Notes: generated by a model not told the origin, from the sequence alone. Positions 1-10,542 are shown, counted from the stretch's first letter. The stretch: 64,000 nt of DNA from Cohaesibacter marisflavi (GCF_900115225.1 NZ_FOVR01000011.1:124001-188000); one strand, 5' to 3'. Translations and numbers: made by a program.

Positions 1-4
1 GAAA

Positions 5-36
5 AACAGCCCGATGACGGATGACAACGGGCTGTT
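5..36 (-). terminator. Rho-independent terminator of the GDH gene
   Basis: An eight-base-pair stem (ACAGCCCG at 6-13 with CGGGCTGT at 28-35) is followed, reading the minus strand, by a run of T. It lies about 30 bases past the stop codon of the minus-strand glutamate dehydrogenase gene. Confidence 0.75.
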
Positions 37-66
37 CTGTATTTCTTTGGTCTTGTCGGTATAGCG

Positions 67-3000
67 TCAGACCAGTCTTGCCAGATCCTCCAGCAGGCCA
101 GCGGCAACTGACAATTTCGAAACCGTCAGATCATCGCTCTGGGTGATCGTGTTGACAGACTTGACCGTACGTTTGATGGCACCGCCTTCCTGCTCAAGCC
201 AGATTTCCATACCGCTCTTTTCTTTGGTTGCCAGCCCCAGAACATATGCGGTCATCTGATTGTGAGCGGAGGAGATGGAATCGCGAACACGATCCAGAGC
301 CAGCCCCTCATAATAGTCGGACACATCAAGATCCCCGGCGATCGCATCAATGCGGCCGATATTGAAGTGGCCTGCCACAGCAAAATAGGCCTCGGCGACT
401 TCATTGAGCGAATGTTGGGATTTCTCTGCAATCAGCACCATATCCGGAATATCCGCGATCAGGAACAGGCGGGCAATTCTGGCGGCCAGATCTGATGGGA
501 TATTTTTCTGCTCGAATTTGCGGGTGTCGCTTTGTACGAGGTCCGTAAGATAGGCGGGCAGATATTGGTCCATATTGCCAGAAAGCGCGCTGATTCCTTT
601 TTTATAAAGAGCTACGGTTTCTGCAATCGGGGTTGATGCGGGAATGTTACGCATGAACCACTGGATGTTACCCAGCAGCAGCTTCTGGATTTCTTCATAT
701 AGCTCCAGCTGCACGGCTCCGGAGATCTTGTTGTCGAGCGCGTCGATGCTTGCGTTGAGGGCAGGCAGATCGAAGGAATCGCGTACCGTCACATAGGCTT
801 TGGCAATGTCTTTGGCAGACGCGCCCGTCTTGTCGGCAATGCGCGGGATGAGCGTTGCTCCGCCCCGGTTGATCATCGAGTTGGAAATAACCGTCGAGAT
901 GATTTCGCGGCGCAAGCGATGGCCTTTGATTTCCTCGGCATAGGCCTCACGCATTTTCTCTGGGAAATAATGCATCAGCTCATGTTCGAGATAGCTCTCG
1001 TCGGGGAAGTCGCTATGCAACAGCTCTTCATAGAGCGAGTTTTTGGCATAGGCCAGCAACAGCCCCACTTCGGCGCGGCTGAGAGGCTGGCCCTTCTTAC
1101 GGGCTTCCTTAAGGGCTTCATTGTCGGGCAGGAACTCAACCACACGATCCAGCTCACCGGCTTCTTCGAGCCGTTCCATCAAACGGCGTTGATAGCCGAA
1201 GTCTTCCATGCCGCGCAGCTCTGTGAGCGAGATGGAAAGGGTCTGGAGATAGTTGTTGCGCAGGATCAGCTCGGAGACATTTTCTGTCATTTGGACAAGC
1301 AGCTTGTTGCGGCCATCCAGATCGATCTTGTTCTCGCGGATAGCAGCACCGAAGGCGATCTTGATGTTGACCTCCATATCGGAGCTGTTGACGCCAGCGG
1401 AGTTGTCGATGGCGTCGGAGTTGCAGCGCCCGCCCAGATGGTCGAACTCGATTCGGGCCCGCTGGGTGACACCGAGGTTGGCGCCTTCGCCGATCACCTT
1501 GACGCGTAGCTCTTTGGGCGTGACGCGAATGGCATCATTGGCGCGATCATCCGCATCTGCGTCGGTTTCCGAGCTGGCGCGAATGTAGGTGCCGATGCCG
1601 CCGAACCACAACAGATCGGCAGGCGCCATCAGAATGGCTTTCATCAGCTCTTGCGGCGTGACCTTGGTTTTGGCGATGCCCAAGACGGCTTTGACTTCCT
1701 TGGATAGGGAAATGGATTTTTCGGTGCGCGAGAAGATGCCACCACCCTTTGAAATCAGGCTCTCGTCATAGTCGCGCCAGGAGGAGCGGCCCAGATCGAA
1801 GACACGCTTGCGTTCCTTCCAGCTTTTGGCCGGATCGGGATCCGGATCAATAAAGATGTCCCTGTGGTCAAAGGCCGCGATGAGCCGTGTTTCCTTGGAG
1901 AGCAACATGCCGTTGCCGAAGACGTCGCCGGACATGTCGCCCACGCCAACAGCGGTGAAGGGGTCGCTCTGGATATCGCGATCCATTTCGCGGAAGTGCC
2001 GCTTGACCGCTTCCCATGCGCCGCGGGCCGTGATGCCCATTTTTTTGTGGTCATAACCAGCCGAGCCGCCGGAAGCAAAGGCATCGCCGAGCCAGAAGCC
2101 ATAGGATTCGGAAATACCGTTGGCGATATCGGAGAAGGTGGCGGTGCCCTTGTCTGCAGCGACAACGAGATAAGGATCGTCTTCGTCGTGACGGGTGACA
2201 TTCTCTGGCGGCAGAATGGTCTGCCCTTCCAGATTGTCAGTCACATCCAGCAGGGCCGAGATGAAGAGCTTATAGGTCGCAATGCCTTCTGCCATGAAGG
2301 CTTCTCGTCCACCTTCGGTTGGCAGATGCTTGGGCACGAAGCCACCCTTGGAGCCAACCGGCACGATCACCGCATTCTTGACCTGCTGGGCTTTTACGAG
2401 ACCAAGCACTTCGGTGCGGAAATCCTGCGGACGGTCAGACCATCTGAGGCCACCACGAGCAACTTTGCCGAAGCGCAGGTGCAGGCCTTCCACCCTCGGA
2501 CTGTATACGAAGATTTCGCGGAAGGGTTTTGGCTCTGGCATGTCTTCCATGGCACGCGGGTTGAGTTTGAGAGACAGGGTTGGCTTATAGGCCCCGTCTG
2601 GGGTGCGCTGGTAGAAGTTTGTGCGCAGGGTGGCCTGAATGACGCCGTGGAACTTGCGCAGGATGCGGTCGTCATCAAGATTGGAAACCTGCTCAAGGGC
2701 TGTCAGAATGCCGTTCGACAGGCGATTGCACTCTTCCTCGCGCTTGGCTTGATCCGGATCGAATTTGGCATGGAACAGGTGGACCAGAAGGGCGGCCAGA
2801 TCCGGATAGGTGTTGAGGGTTTCCCACATATAGTCTTGATCATAGGGGATGCGGACCTGACGCAAATAGCGCGAAATGGTGCGTAGCACGGTGATGTCGC
2901 GCCAAGGCAGATCGGCGGCCATGGAAAGCTTGTTGTAGCCATCATTCTCGGCCAGCCCATTCCAGACAGCCAGGAAGCAGGCTTCCAGATCGTCCTGCAC

Positions 3001-4896
3001 ATCCTTAAAGGGAATCGGCTTGCCGCTGGCCCGCTCCAGATCCATGTCATGGAGCCAGAATTTGTGGTTTGTATTGAGCGGCGCGATTTCATAGGAGCGT
3101 TCATCGATCACCCGGAAGCCCATATTCTCCAGAATCGGCACGCGCTCGGAGAGCGGGATTGGCATACCCTGATGGAAAATCTTCAGGGTGATGCGATGGT
3201 CCTGATCTTTCTCCTTGCGATAGAACTGGATTGCGGTGTCGTGGATGCCATCCATACCTTCCATGATGGTGATGTCATCCATGCCCGTTTCCGGAGAGAA
3301 GGTGTCGCGGTAAGCATCGGAAAAGGCAACGCAATAGCGATCAATCAGACGACTGGCTGTCTTGATGGAATTCTTGGCCTTGACGACCTTGCAAAGACTG
3401 TCGACCCAGGTGCGCACGATGCTGTTGATGGCATCTTCAAGAATGGTGCGCGACGGTGCCGGGGTCTTGCCGCCTGAACGGCCGATGATGAAATGCACAC
3501 GGGCAAGAGGCCCGTCCGGGAATTCGGGATAAACGGCGGAGAGGCGGCCTTCATAGACATCTTTGAGCAGATGTCCGATCTCTATACGTGCTGACGTGTT
3601 ATAGCGGTCACGGGGGACGAACACGAGGCAGGAGACGAAGCGGTTGAATTTATCAACGCGGGAGAGCACGCGCACACGCGGACGCTGATGCAGCCGCAGG
3701 ATTTCCTGCGAATGATAGAGCAGGGTTTCGCTATCGGTCTGGAACAGCTCGTCGCGTGGATAATTTTCCAGCACGTTGAGCATGGCCTTGCCTGAATGGC
3801 CGGACGGATCGACCGCCGCCATGTCGATGATACTTTCCACCTTCCGTCTCAGGAATGGGATATTGAGGACCGAACGGTTATAGGCGGTGTTGGTGAACAG
3901 GCCGACAATGCGCAATTCGCCCGTCAGCTTGCCGTCGTCATCGTAGCGCTTGATGCCGATATAATCCATGTAGGTACGGCGGTGCACCTTGGTCTTCACA
4001 TTGGCCTTGGTGATGAACAGGGGTTCCGGGCGCAGGAGGAAATCGCGGATTTCCGGCGTCATCGTCACCAGTTCATTGCCCCGGCGCAGTACCCGCACTT
4101 CGGGATTGCGCAAAAGGCCGAGGCCGTCGCGCTTGGTGCGAACCAGATCGCCCTCTTCGGTGGTGCCATCGAAGGTATATTCGCGCATGCCCAGAAGGGT
4201 GAAATTGTTGTCGACCAGCCAGCGCAAAAATTCAACCGTTTCGGTGACATCCCCTTCTGGCAACGGCGGTGGTGTGATCTTGAGGATGGCGATGGTTTCT
4301 TCCAGCCGCAGCAGCATTGGCTTCCAGTCGTCAACGACTGAATCGACATCATCGAGGATACTGTCGAGAGTCTTTTGCAGGTCTTTTCTCTTCTGGCTGT
4401 CGGAAATGCGGGAGATATGGACGTGAATGAGGCTTTCGCGCTTGAGATTCGGGTTGGTCTGCACATCCTTGCGCTCTTTGAAGGCCACAACTTCACCAGC
4501 GCCGTTGCGCTCCACATTCATGATCGGGTGCAGCACCAGATGAATGCCTAGGCCTGCCTGCTGTAATTCGCCCATGATGGAATCGACGAGAAACGGCTTG
4601 TTGATGTTGTGCAGCTCGATGATGGTGATCTGGTTGGAGACAGCTTCCTTGTTGGCCTTGAAGGAAGGCTCGAAAATGTCGATCCGGTGCTTGCCATCAA
4701 AGGGGGTATGGAACTTCTCGAAGGAATGATGGGCAAGGAACGCGATTTCTTCAGCACTGTAGCGCGAGAGATCTTCCATATCCCCCTGAATGAAGAAACG
4801 TTCCAGAAACTCCGCTTCCAGTGCACTGTTCTTTGCTGCCAGTGCCTTGGCTTCTGCCATGAGTTTTTTGTGCTCGCGTTTTAAATCCGTTGCCAT
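67..4896 (-). CDS. gdhB: NAD-specific glutamate dehydrogenase, giant (180 kDa) class
   Basis: Catalyses oxidative deamination of glutamate to 2-oxoglutarate and ammonium with NAD+, in the cytoplasm. At 1609 residues the length is characteristic of the large GDH class found in alphaproteobacteria and pseudomonads. The long N-terminal half is the regulatory (ACT-like) region. The dehydrogenase core lies roughly at residues 740-1240, with the KGGFVPK segment near residue 850 and the FGGIGTY and GEGANLG segments of the nucleotide-binding part near 1100-1140. The ATG is preceded by GGAGGA, which supports this start. The gene is monocistronic with its own terminator. It feeds 2-oxoglutarate into the TCA enzymes encoded further right. 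The family assignment is firm; the symbol follows usage for this class. Confidence 0.95.
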   Translation of the reverse strand: MATDLKREHKKLMAEAKALAAKNSALEAEFLERFFIQGDMEDLSRYSAEEIAFLAHHSFEKFHTPFDGKHRIDIFEPSFKANKEAVSNQITIIELHNINKPFLVDSIMGELQQAGLGIHLVLHPIMNVERNGAGEVVAFKERKDVQTNPNLKRESLIHVHISRISDSQKRKDLQKTLDSILDDVDSVVDDWKPMLLRLEETIAILKITPPPLPEGDVTETVEFLRWLVDNNFTLLGMREYTFDGTTEEGDLVRTKRDGLGLLRNPEVRVLRRGNELVTMTPEIRDFLLRPEPLFITKANVKTKVHRRTYMDYIGIKRYDDDGKLTGELRIVGLFTNTAYNRSVLNIPFLRRKVESIIDMAAVDPSGHSGKAMLNVLENYPRDELFQTDSETLLYHSQEILRLHQRPRVRVLSRVDKFNRFVSCLVFVPRDRYNTSARIEIGHLLKDVYEGRLSAVYPEFPDGPLARVHFIIGRSGGKTPAPSRTILEDAINSIVRTWVDSLCKVVKAKNSIKTASRLIDRYCVAFSDAYRDTFSPETGMDDITIMEGMDGIHDTAIQFYRKEKDQDHRITLKIFHQGMPIPLSERVPILENMGFRVIDERSYEIAPLNTNHKFWLHDMDLERASGKPIPFKDVQDDLEACFLAVWNGLAENDGYNKLSMAADLPWRDITVLRTISRYLRQVRIPYDQDYMWETLNTYPDLAALLVHLFHAKFDPDQAKREEECNRLSNGILTALEQVSNLDDDRILRKFHGVIQATLRTNFYQRTPDGAYKPTLSLKLNPRAMEDMPEPKPFREIFVYSPRVEGLHLRFGKVARGGLRWSDRPQDFRTEVLGLVKAQQVKNAVIVPVGSKGGFVPKHLPTEGGREAFMAEGIATYKLFISALLDVTDNLEGQTILPPENVTRHDEDDPYLVVAADKGTATFSDIANGISESYGFWLGDAFASGGSAGYDHKKMGITARGAWEAVKRHFREMDRDIQSDPFTAVGVGDMSGDVFGNGMLLSKETRLIAAFDHRDIFIDPDPDPAKSWKERKRVFDLGRSSWRDYDESLISKGGGIFSRTEKSISLSKEVKAVLGIAKTKVTPQELMKAILMAPADLLWFGGIGTYIRASSETDADADDRANDAIRVTPKELRVKVIGEGANLGVTQRARIEFDHLGGRCNSDAIDNSAGVNSSDMEVNIKIAFGAAIRENKIDLDGRNKLLVQMTENVSELILRNNYLQTLSISLTELRGMEDFGYQRRLMERLEEAGELDRVVEFLPDNEALKEARKKGQPLSRAEVGLLLAYAKNSLYEELLHSDFPDESYLEHELMHYFPEKMREAYAEEIKGHRLRREIISTVISNSMINRGGATLIPRIADKTGASAKDIAKAYVTVRDSFDLPALNASIDALDNKISGAVQLELYEEIQKLLLGNIQWFMRNIPASTPIAETVALYKKGISALSGNMDQYLPAYLTDLVQSDTRKFEQKNIPSDLAARIARLFLIADIPDMVLIAEKSQHSLNEVAEAYFAVAGHFNIGRIDAIAGDLDVSDYYEGLALDRVRDSISSAHNQMTAYVLGLATKEKSGMEIWLEQEGGAIKRTVKSVNTITQSDDLTVSKLSVAAGLLEDLARLV

Positions 4897-5104
4897 TTTT
4901 TCCTCCGGCGACCTTGTGTGTCCAAGATCTGCCTGACTTTATTGACTGCAATTTGACATTCTGTCGCCGAATCCGCCTTGTGCGACAAAATCTTGATGTA
5001 AGAAGATACGCTGATTTGCTTAAAGCACCGTCAAACAATGCTTTTCAACTTTGGTATGGGGTGTGGCTTGTACAATCTGAGATATCGGGGCAGAAGGTGG
5101 CCTT

Positions 5105-6013
5105 TTAAAGAGGGGCCTGATCCTGGTTGTGAATGGTGCGCGCAAGGGCGATGAAGGCTGACGCTGTAGGCGAAGGCGTGCCCCGCAGAATCGCGGTGGC
5201 GATGGTCGCTTTCATCGGCAGGTCTTTGAGGTGCTTGTAGCTGACATTTTCAAGGGCCAACTGGCGCATGCATTCGGGCACCAGCGAGATGCCCTGTTCG
5301 GCTGAGACCATGCTCATGATAGAAGTGATCTGCGGCGCCGGCTGGCCAAGGCGTGGCTCAAATCCGGCGCGGCGGCAGGCGGAAATGGCGGAATCGTGTA
5401 AGCTCAGGCCGATATGGCGAGGGGTCAAGACCAGCGGCTCATCCCGTAACAGAAACAGGTCGATCTCATCGCTGTCGGGCTCCGGATCGCGTGAGGTCGG
5501 GATCGCCGCAATGAGCCTTTCCGACGAAAGCGGATGGGTAAGAATATTCTTCGGGTCGTCGTGATTGGGGCGCAGAATGGCAATATCCAGCGTGCCATTG
5601 AGCAGATCATCGCGCAATTCCACCGAGTTGCCCTCTTCCAACTTGAAGCTGACATCGGGATGATCGCGCCGAAAGGTGCGGATGAGGCGGGAGACTGTCG
5701 GGTTGAGCAGCGAGGCTCCGGTGAAGCCCAGATTGAGGGTGCCGGTTTCGCCGCGGGCGGCCCGTCTTGCTGCTTCGCTCGCCTCTTTGGCGATGTTCGG
5801 CAGAGCGATGACGCGCTCCAGGAAGGCCTGTCCGGCGGTGGTCAATTCGGCGCCATGGGGTACGCGGTGGAACAGCTGCACGCCGATTTCCGTTTCCAGA
5901 TCCCGGATTTGCTGACTCAGGGGCGGTTGGGCGATGCCCACTTTCTCAGCCGCGCGGGTGAAGTTTCCCTCTTCGGCAACGGCGAGAAAATAGCGGATAT
6001 GGCGCAGTTCCAT
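5105..6013 (-). CDS. LysR-family transcriptional regulator
   Basis: A 302-residue one-domain LysR regulator. The N-terminal winged helix-turn-helix begins directly with MELRHIRYFLAVAEEGNF and contains the usual QPPLSQQIRDLE recognition helix. The rest is a periplasmic-binding-protein-like effector domain. The reading frame stays open to an upstream ATG at 6049, but LysR proteins normally begin at MELRH, so 6013 is preferred; neither start has a strong ribosome-binding site. It is divergent from an MFS exporter gene with only about 110 bases between them, the classic arrangement of a LysR regulator and its target (compare ynfL/ynfM of E. coli). The effector is not predictable from the sequence. 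Confidence 0.9.
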   Translation of the reverse strand: MELRHIRYFLAVAEEGNFTRAAEKVGIAQPPLSQQIRDLETEIGVQLFHRVPHGAELTTAGQAFLERVIALPNIAKEASEAARRAARGETGTLNLGFTGASLLNPTVSRLIRTFRRDHPDVSFKLEEGNSVELRDDLLNGTLDIAILRPNHDDPKNILTHPLSSERLIAAIPTSRDPEPDSDEIDLFLLRDEPLVLTPRHIGLSLHDSAISACRRAGFEPRLGQPAPQITSIMSMVSAEQGISLVPECMRQLALENVSYKHLKDLPMKATIATAILRGTPSPTASAFIALARTIHNQDQAPL

Positions 6014-6122
6014 GCTATATCTTTTTTGTATGACGTTCGATTGTTCCATATATTAGATAACTGATCGCGTCTGCGCTATACTCTTTTTTCCTACCTTGAT
6101 AAGAGAGTCTCAGGAAGAGTCC

Positions 6123-7358
6123 ATGTCTACGACCTACTCCAATCCCGGCGACATACGTTCGGGATTTGAAGAGAATGCCGTTTCTCACGTCCAGTCCGGC
6201 ACCAGCACCTTTCGCCGGATTTCCGTTGCCTTTTTTCTTGCCGGTTTTGCGACCTTTGCGCTGCTTTATTGTGTGCAGCCGCTGCTGCCGCTATTTGCCG
6301 AGCATTTCAACGTGCTTCCCGCGACCAGCTCGCTGCCCCTGTCGCTGACTTTAGGTTGCCTTGCGGTGTCCATCATGATCATGGGGGCGCTCTCCCAGCA
6401 ACTGGGGCGCAAGGGGTTGATGCTTACCTCGATGGTCTCGGCTGCCGCCCTCAACCTGCTGGCGTCCGTCGCGCCTGACTGGACCACCCTTCTGATTGCC
6501 CGCGCGCTTGAAGGCATCGCGCTTGGCGGGCTGCCTGCCGTTGCGATGGCCTATCTGGCCGAAGAGATCGACCCGAAACATCTGCCCAAAGCCATGGGCA
6601 TCTATATTGCGGGTACATCGGTCGGTGCCATGTTGGGGCGTGTGGGCATGGGCTCGCTCAGTGAGTTCATTTCGTGGCAGCAGGCCATGGAAGTGCTCGG
6701 TGTTCTGTGCCTGATGGCCGCTGGTGGCTTTGCCTTGTTGCTGCCGCCATCTAAGAATTTTACCAAAACCAGCCATGCCGGGCTTGGCTTTCATGTGCAG
6801 ACCTGGTTGGGGCATCTGAAAAATCCGGCTTTGCAGAAGGTCTACATGCTGGGCTTCTGTCTTACCGGTGTCTTTTCGACGGTCTATAACTATCTTTCCT
6901 TCCGCCTGTTCGAGCCGCCCTACAATATGAGCCCCTTTACGGTGAGCCTGATGTTCCTGCTGTTCCTGTTCGGAACGGTGGCGTCTTCCTATACGGGTGC
7001 TCTGACCATGCGGTTCGGCGCCAAGCGGTTGCTGCTTTTCTCTTTCGCGCTGACCTTTGTCGGCGTGCTGATCACGCTGCCGGGCTCGCTCTTTTTCATT
7101 TGCGTGGGCATTGCCTTTATCACCGTTGGCTTCTTTATCGGCCATTCGGTGGCGAGTGGTCTGGTCGGGCTGTCAGCCAAGGGCAACAAGGGGCATGCCT
7201 CCTCGCTCTATCTGCTATTTTACTATATGGGCGCGAGCCTTGTGGGCTATGTCGGCGGATGGTTCTGGCATTGGGGTCATTGGCCGGGGCTTGCTGCGCT
7301 TACCTGTCTTTTGGCCTTGGCGGCGCTGGCTGTTTCCTCTCGGCTGAAAAAAGGCTGA
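6123..7358 (+). CDS. MFS transporter, YnfM-like
   Basis: A 411-residue inner-membrane protein of the major facilitator superfamily with about twelve hydrophobic segments. The first is FFLAGFATFALLYCVQPLLP, and the loop between helices 2 and 3 carries the GRKG signature. The sequence resembles the YnfM/arabinose-efflux-like group of drug:H+ antiporters, which are usually exporters of unknown substrate. The ATG at 6123 follows AGGAAG at a good distance; an upstream in-frame ATG at 6096 is less likely. The gene is divergent from a LysR gene that probably controls it. The substrate is unknown. Confidence 0.88.
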   Translation: MSTTYSNPGDIRSGFEENAVSHVQSGTSTFRRISVAFFLAGFATFALLYCVQPLLPLFAEHFNVLPATSSLPLSLTLGCLAVSIMIMGALSQQLGRKGLMLTSMVSAAALNLLASVAPDWTTLLIARALEGIALGGLPAVAMAYLAEEIDPKHLPKAMGIYIAGTSVGAMLGRVGMGSLSEFISWQQAMEVLGVLCLMAAGGFALLLPPSKNFTKTSHAGLGFHVQTWLGHLKNPALQKVYMLGFCLTGVFSTVYNYLSFRLFEPPYNMSPFTVSLMFLLFLFGTVASSYTGALTMRFGAKRLLLFSFALTFVGVLITLPGSLFFICVGIAFITVGFFIGHSVASGLVGLSAKGNKGHASSLYLLFYYMGASLVGYVGGWFWHWGHWPGLAALTCLLALAALAVSSRLKKG

Positions 7359-7381
7359 GGCGTTTGACTGTTGATGACATG

Positions 7382-7414
7382 AAAAAAGCCGGATGGTTTC
7401 CCATCCGGCTTTTT
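7382..7414 (+). terminator. Bidirectional terminator between the MFS gene and leuB
   Basis: A perfect hairpin (AAAAAGCCGGATGG with CCATCCGGCTTTTT, loop TTTC) sits between two convergent genes, with T runs on both strands. It can end transcription from either side. Confidence 0.9.
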
Positions 7415-7441
7415 GTTTGATCTGTCTTGGCAGGGGCTGGC

Positions 7442-8548
7442 TTATGCCAGTGCCTTGATCTCTTCCAGCACCGCAGCGCCCATTTGCGAAGTCGTGACGA
7501 CGGTGTCGCCTTCCTTGGCGATGTCGCCGGTGCGCAGGCCTTTTTCCAGCACGGTGGCAATAGCCTTGTCGATCATGTCGGCTTCCTTGCCCATTTCAAA
7601 GCTGTAGCGCAGGGCCATGGAGAAGGAGGCGATCATGGCGATCGGGTTGGCGATACCTTTGCCTGCGATGTCCGGAGCGGAACCGTGTACCGGCTCATAC
7701 ATGGCTTTGCGCTTGCCGGTCTTCTCATCCGGAGCACCAAGGGATGCCGATGGCAACATGCCCAGAGAGCCGGTCAGCATGGCTGCGACGTCAGACAGGA
7801 TGTCACCGAACAGGTTGTCGCAAAGGATGACGTCAAACTGCTTGGGACGGCGCACCAGCTGCATGGCGCAGTTGTCGGCCAGAACATGCTCAAGCGGGGT
7901 ATCGGGATATTCCTTGGCGCCCAGCTTGGTGACAACTTCCTTCCAGAGCAGGCCGGATTTCATCACATTGTGCTTTTCCGCAGAAGCCACGCGGTTGGAG
8001 CGGGTCTTGGCAAGGTCGAAGGCAACGCGGGTGATGCGTTCGATTTCGCTCGTCGTGTAGAGCTGGGTGTCGATGGCGCGTTTCTGGCCATCTTCCAGCG
8101 TCACGATTTCCTTTGGCTCGCCGAAATAGACGCCGCCGGTCAGTTCGCGCACGATGAGGATGTCGAGACCCTCAACCAGTTCCTTCTTGAGGGATGAGCT
8201 GTCAGCCAGAGCCGGATATACCAGCGCCGGACGCAGGTTTGCAAACAGGCCCAGATCCTTGCGCAGACGCAGAAGCGCGGCTTCGGGGCGGGCTTCATAA
8301 GGTACGCTGGCCCATTTTGGACCACCCACTGCGCCGAAGATGACAGCATCTGCTGCCATTGCCTTGGCCATGTCTTCTTCCGAAATGGCAACGCCATAGG
8401 CATCATAAGCGGAGCCGCCGACCAGTCCATCGTCGGTTTCGAAGCTCACATCGAGATTGGCGTTCATCCAGTCGATGATCGCCTTTACTTCTTTCATGAT
8501 TTCAGGGCCGATGCCGTCGCCGGGCAGAAGGAAAAGTTTGTGGGACAT
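7442..8548 (-). CDS. leuB: 3-isopropylmalate dehydrogenase
   Basis: The third step of leucine biosynthesis: NAD-dependent oxidation and decarboxylation of 3-isopropylmalate. At 368 residues it is normal for the family. Visible motifs include GDGIGPE near the N-terminus, VRELTGGVYFGEP, and the metal-binding DNLFGDILSD segment near the middle. The ATG lies at the expected place (MSHKLFLLPGDG). leuD follows the same strand upstream but is 280 bases away with its own terminator, so the two are probably separate transcripts. leuA and leuC are not in the window. Confidence 0.97.
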   Translation of the reverse strand: MSHKLFLLPGDGIGPEIMKEVKAIIDWMNANLDVSFETDDGLVGGSAYDAYGVAISEEDMAKAMAADAVIFGAVGGPKWASVPYEARPEAALLRLRKDLGLFANLRPALVYPALADSSSLKKELVEGLDILIVRELTGGVYFGEPKEIVTLEDGQKRAIDTQLYTTSEIERITRVAFDLAKTRSNRVASAEKHNVMKSGLLWKEVVTKLGAKEYPDTPLEHVLADNCAMQLVRRPKQFDVILCDNLFGDILSDVAAMLTGSLGMLPSASLGAPDEKTGKRKAMYEPVHGSAPDIAGKGIANPIAMIASFSMALRYSFEMGKEADMIDKAIATVLEKGLRTGDIAKEGDTVVTTSQMGAAVLEEIKALA

Positions 8549-8698
8549 GGTCTACTTCCGAGTTTGGATTTTCTTCGAATTTGCGTATTGCGCGCAAGGA
8601 TCGAAAAGATTGGATGCGTTATGTATTCGATTAATACCGAATGGCGCCGAATGCAAGGTCAAAGCCGATGAGAGGCCGGTGTCGACTGCGATCTGATA

Positions 8699-8729
8699 CA
8701 AAAAAGCCAGACCCGAGGGGCCTGGCTTG
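8699..8729 (-). terminator. Terminator of leuD
   Basis: A stem formed by AAGCCAG/CTGGCTT extended by CCC/GGG around a GAG loop, with one mismatch. A run of six T follows on the minus strand, about 100 bases downstream of the leuD stop. Confidence 0.8.
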
Positions 8730-8828
8730 TTGATTAGCCTATGTCTGATCTATCGTTTAAAAATCACTTGTCGCTGCAAGATCTGAGCGAATGGGAATAG
8801 GCGTACATATTCTACAAGGTAAAATGCT

Positions 8829-9434
8829 CTAGACCCAAGGGCGCTCTTTGGTCATTTCAGTTTCGAATTTGTCGACATTGGCGATTTTTTCCATCGTCAG
8901 GCCAATGTCATCGAGGCCTTCAAGCAGGCATTTGCGCTTAAACGGATCAAGGTCGAAGCTGATCTCGCCGCCATCGGGGCCTTTGATAACCTGATTTTCA
9001 AGGTCGATGGTCAGGGTGGCGTTGGCACCGCGTGACGCGTCATCCATCAGTTTGGCATGATCTTCTTCACTCACAACGATCGGCAGGATACCGTTCTTGA
9101 AGCTGTTATTGTAGAAGATGTCGGCAAAGCTGGTGGAAATGATGCATTTGATGCCGAAATCCTTCAGGGCCCAAGGCGCATGCTCACGGGAAGAGCCGCA
9201 GCCGAAATTGTCACCCGCCACGATGATCTCCGCGTTGCGGTATGCATCCTGATTGAGAATGAAGTCCGTGTTTTCCGAGCCATCTTCGTTGTAGCGCATT
9301 TCATAGAAGAGATCGACGCCAAGGCCGGAGCGCTTGATGGTTTTCAGGAACTGTTTCGGAATGATCATATCCGTGTCGATATTGATCAAGGGCATGGGTG
9401 CCGCAACAGCGGTCAAGGTCGTGAATTTTTCCAT
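8829..9434 (-). CDS. leuD: 3-isopropylmalate dehydratase small subunit
   Basis: The small subunit of isopropylmalate isomerase (LeuCD), which moves the hydroxyl group of isopropylmalate through a [4Fe-4S]-dependent dehydration. It has 201 residues, typical for LeuD. The signature [15 protein letters not shown] is present near residues 75-90, as is the N-terminal [17 protein letters not shown] segment. The iron-sulphur cluster is carried by LeuC, which is encoded elsewhere. A hairpin terminator follows. Confidence 0.97.
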   Translation of the reverse strand: MEKFTTLTAVAAPMPLINIDTDMIIPKQFLKTIKRSGLGVDLFYEMRYNEDGSENTDFILNQDAYRNAEIIVAGDNFGCGSSREHAPWALKDFGIKCIISTSFADIFYNNSFKNGILPIVVSEEDHAKLMDDASRGANATLTIDLENQVIKGPDGGEISFDLDPFKRKCLLEGLDDIGLTMEKIANVDKFETEMTKERPWV

Positions 9435-9729
9435 TCTCTGGCGGTCCTTCTGATAGGCGATCAGCCGCTCAACCCAACTGACCTAACGATACAAGCTGCG
9501 CATAGACTGGCTCGGTCTTGTATATCGAAATTCTCTTGTCTCATTGAGACATTCCGCATTCAAAGCCATGTTTACGGGGATGAATAGTGCTTTTCAATGA
9601 GATTTTTAAAATCTTGTACCGTTCTGTGAAAGATTGGGATTGGATATCGGCCATTCTTATTCGGCAGATCTGGGTGAAAAATCCGGCTTTGACGCTTGCT
9701 GGCTTATATCATGCATCAAAGAGTTTTGG

Positions 9730-10542
9730 CTATCCGGCACTCGCTGGAAGTTCAAGGCCAAATTCAATCGGATCCAGAGCGGTGATGTTTTGGAAAATCT
9801 GGATTGCCAGCTTTTTGGGAACGCGATTGCGCTTGAGGGTGCGTGCCAGATTTTGCGCCAATATGTTGGCTCTGGCGGGGGTGATGCGATCTTCCTTTTC
9901 TATGAAGACCTGTTTGTAGTAGCGCACATAGTCGCGACGTTGGCGAATGGCTTGGAAGAAGTCGGCTTTATCTGGCGCGTGGCCATTGAAAATATCCAGC
10001 ACGAACGGCTTCAGAACGCCAAGAGCATGCATATGGACGGCGATTCCGTGGCCCACATCGGGAAAACGATAGAATTCACAGCTTGGACAAGCCCGCTCGA
10101 AACGCTTGATATGTTTGAGATCCAGAGAATGCAACGAGTCGGCAACCAGATAGACATGGGGAACACCGACTATTCCCTCTGCCGCATCATGGTAGGAGGA
10201 GGACCAGTTTACTCTCTTCGCAATTTCGAAACGTGTTTCCCATGGAGCCAGCTCTCTACTCAATGACGAGATCGGATTAAGCAGAATCGCCGCATCGCAA
10301 TTGAGGCGCGATGCAAAAGCCCCAGCTGCATATCCGCCCATAGAGCCGCCATAGCTTATCCGAGACGAGAATTTGCTGAAATCGATTATCTGTTCAAGCT
10401 CTTCAAGAAAATCGAGAAAATTGGATGGTCTGTACCATGCTGTTGATCGGGTTTCCAAAAATGAAACGACATTGATCGATTGGGAGCGAATGAAGTCATA
10501 GCCCCATCCCTTGCGATTTTCTACAGGACCTGCTGAGGCCAT
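9730..10542 (-). CDS. alpha/beta-hydrolase-fold protein, probably frameshifted at its 5' end
   Basis: The open frame encodes 270 residues with a nucleophile elbow GGSMGG (Ser67), a candidate acid in the VADSLHSLD segment and a candidate catalytic His165 in PDVGHGIA, so an esterase or lipase-like alpha/beta hydrolase is likely. The substrate is unknown. The first ATG of this frame has no ribosome-binding site and starts after the residues that normally form the first beta-strand. In-frame codons upstream encode VHSHDN but run into a TGA. A better start ATG at 10573 is in another frame, and deleting a single G near 10561 would join the two frames. Either the gene is a recent pseudogene, or the base is a sequencing error, or translation really starts at 10542. 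Confidence 0.6.
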   Translation of the reverse strand: MASAGPVENRKGWGYDFIRSQSINVVSFLETRSTAWYRPSNFLDFLEELEQIIDFSKFSSRISYGGSMGGYAAGAFASRLNCDAAILLNPISSLSRELAPWETRFEIAKRVNWSSSYHDAAEGIVGVPHVYLVADSLHSLDLKHIKRFERACPSCEFYRFPDVGHGIAVHMHALGVLKPFVLDIFNGHAPDKADFFQAIRQRRDYVRYYKQVFIEKEDRITPARANILAQNLARTLKRNRVPKKLAIQIFQNITALDPIEFGLELPASAG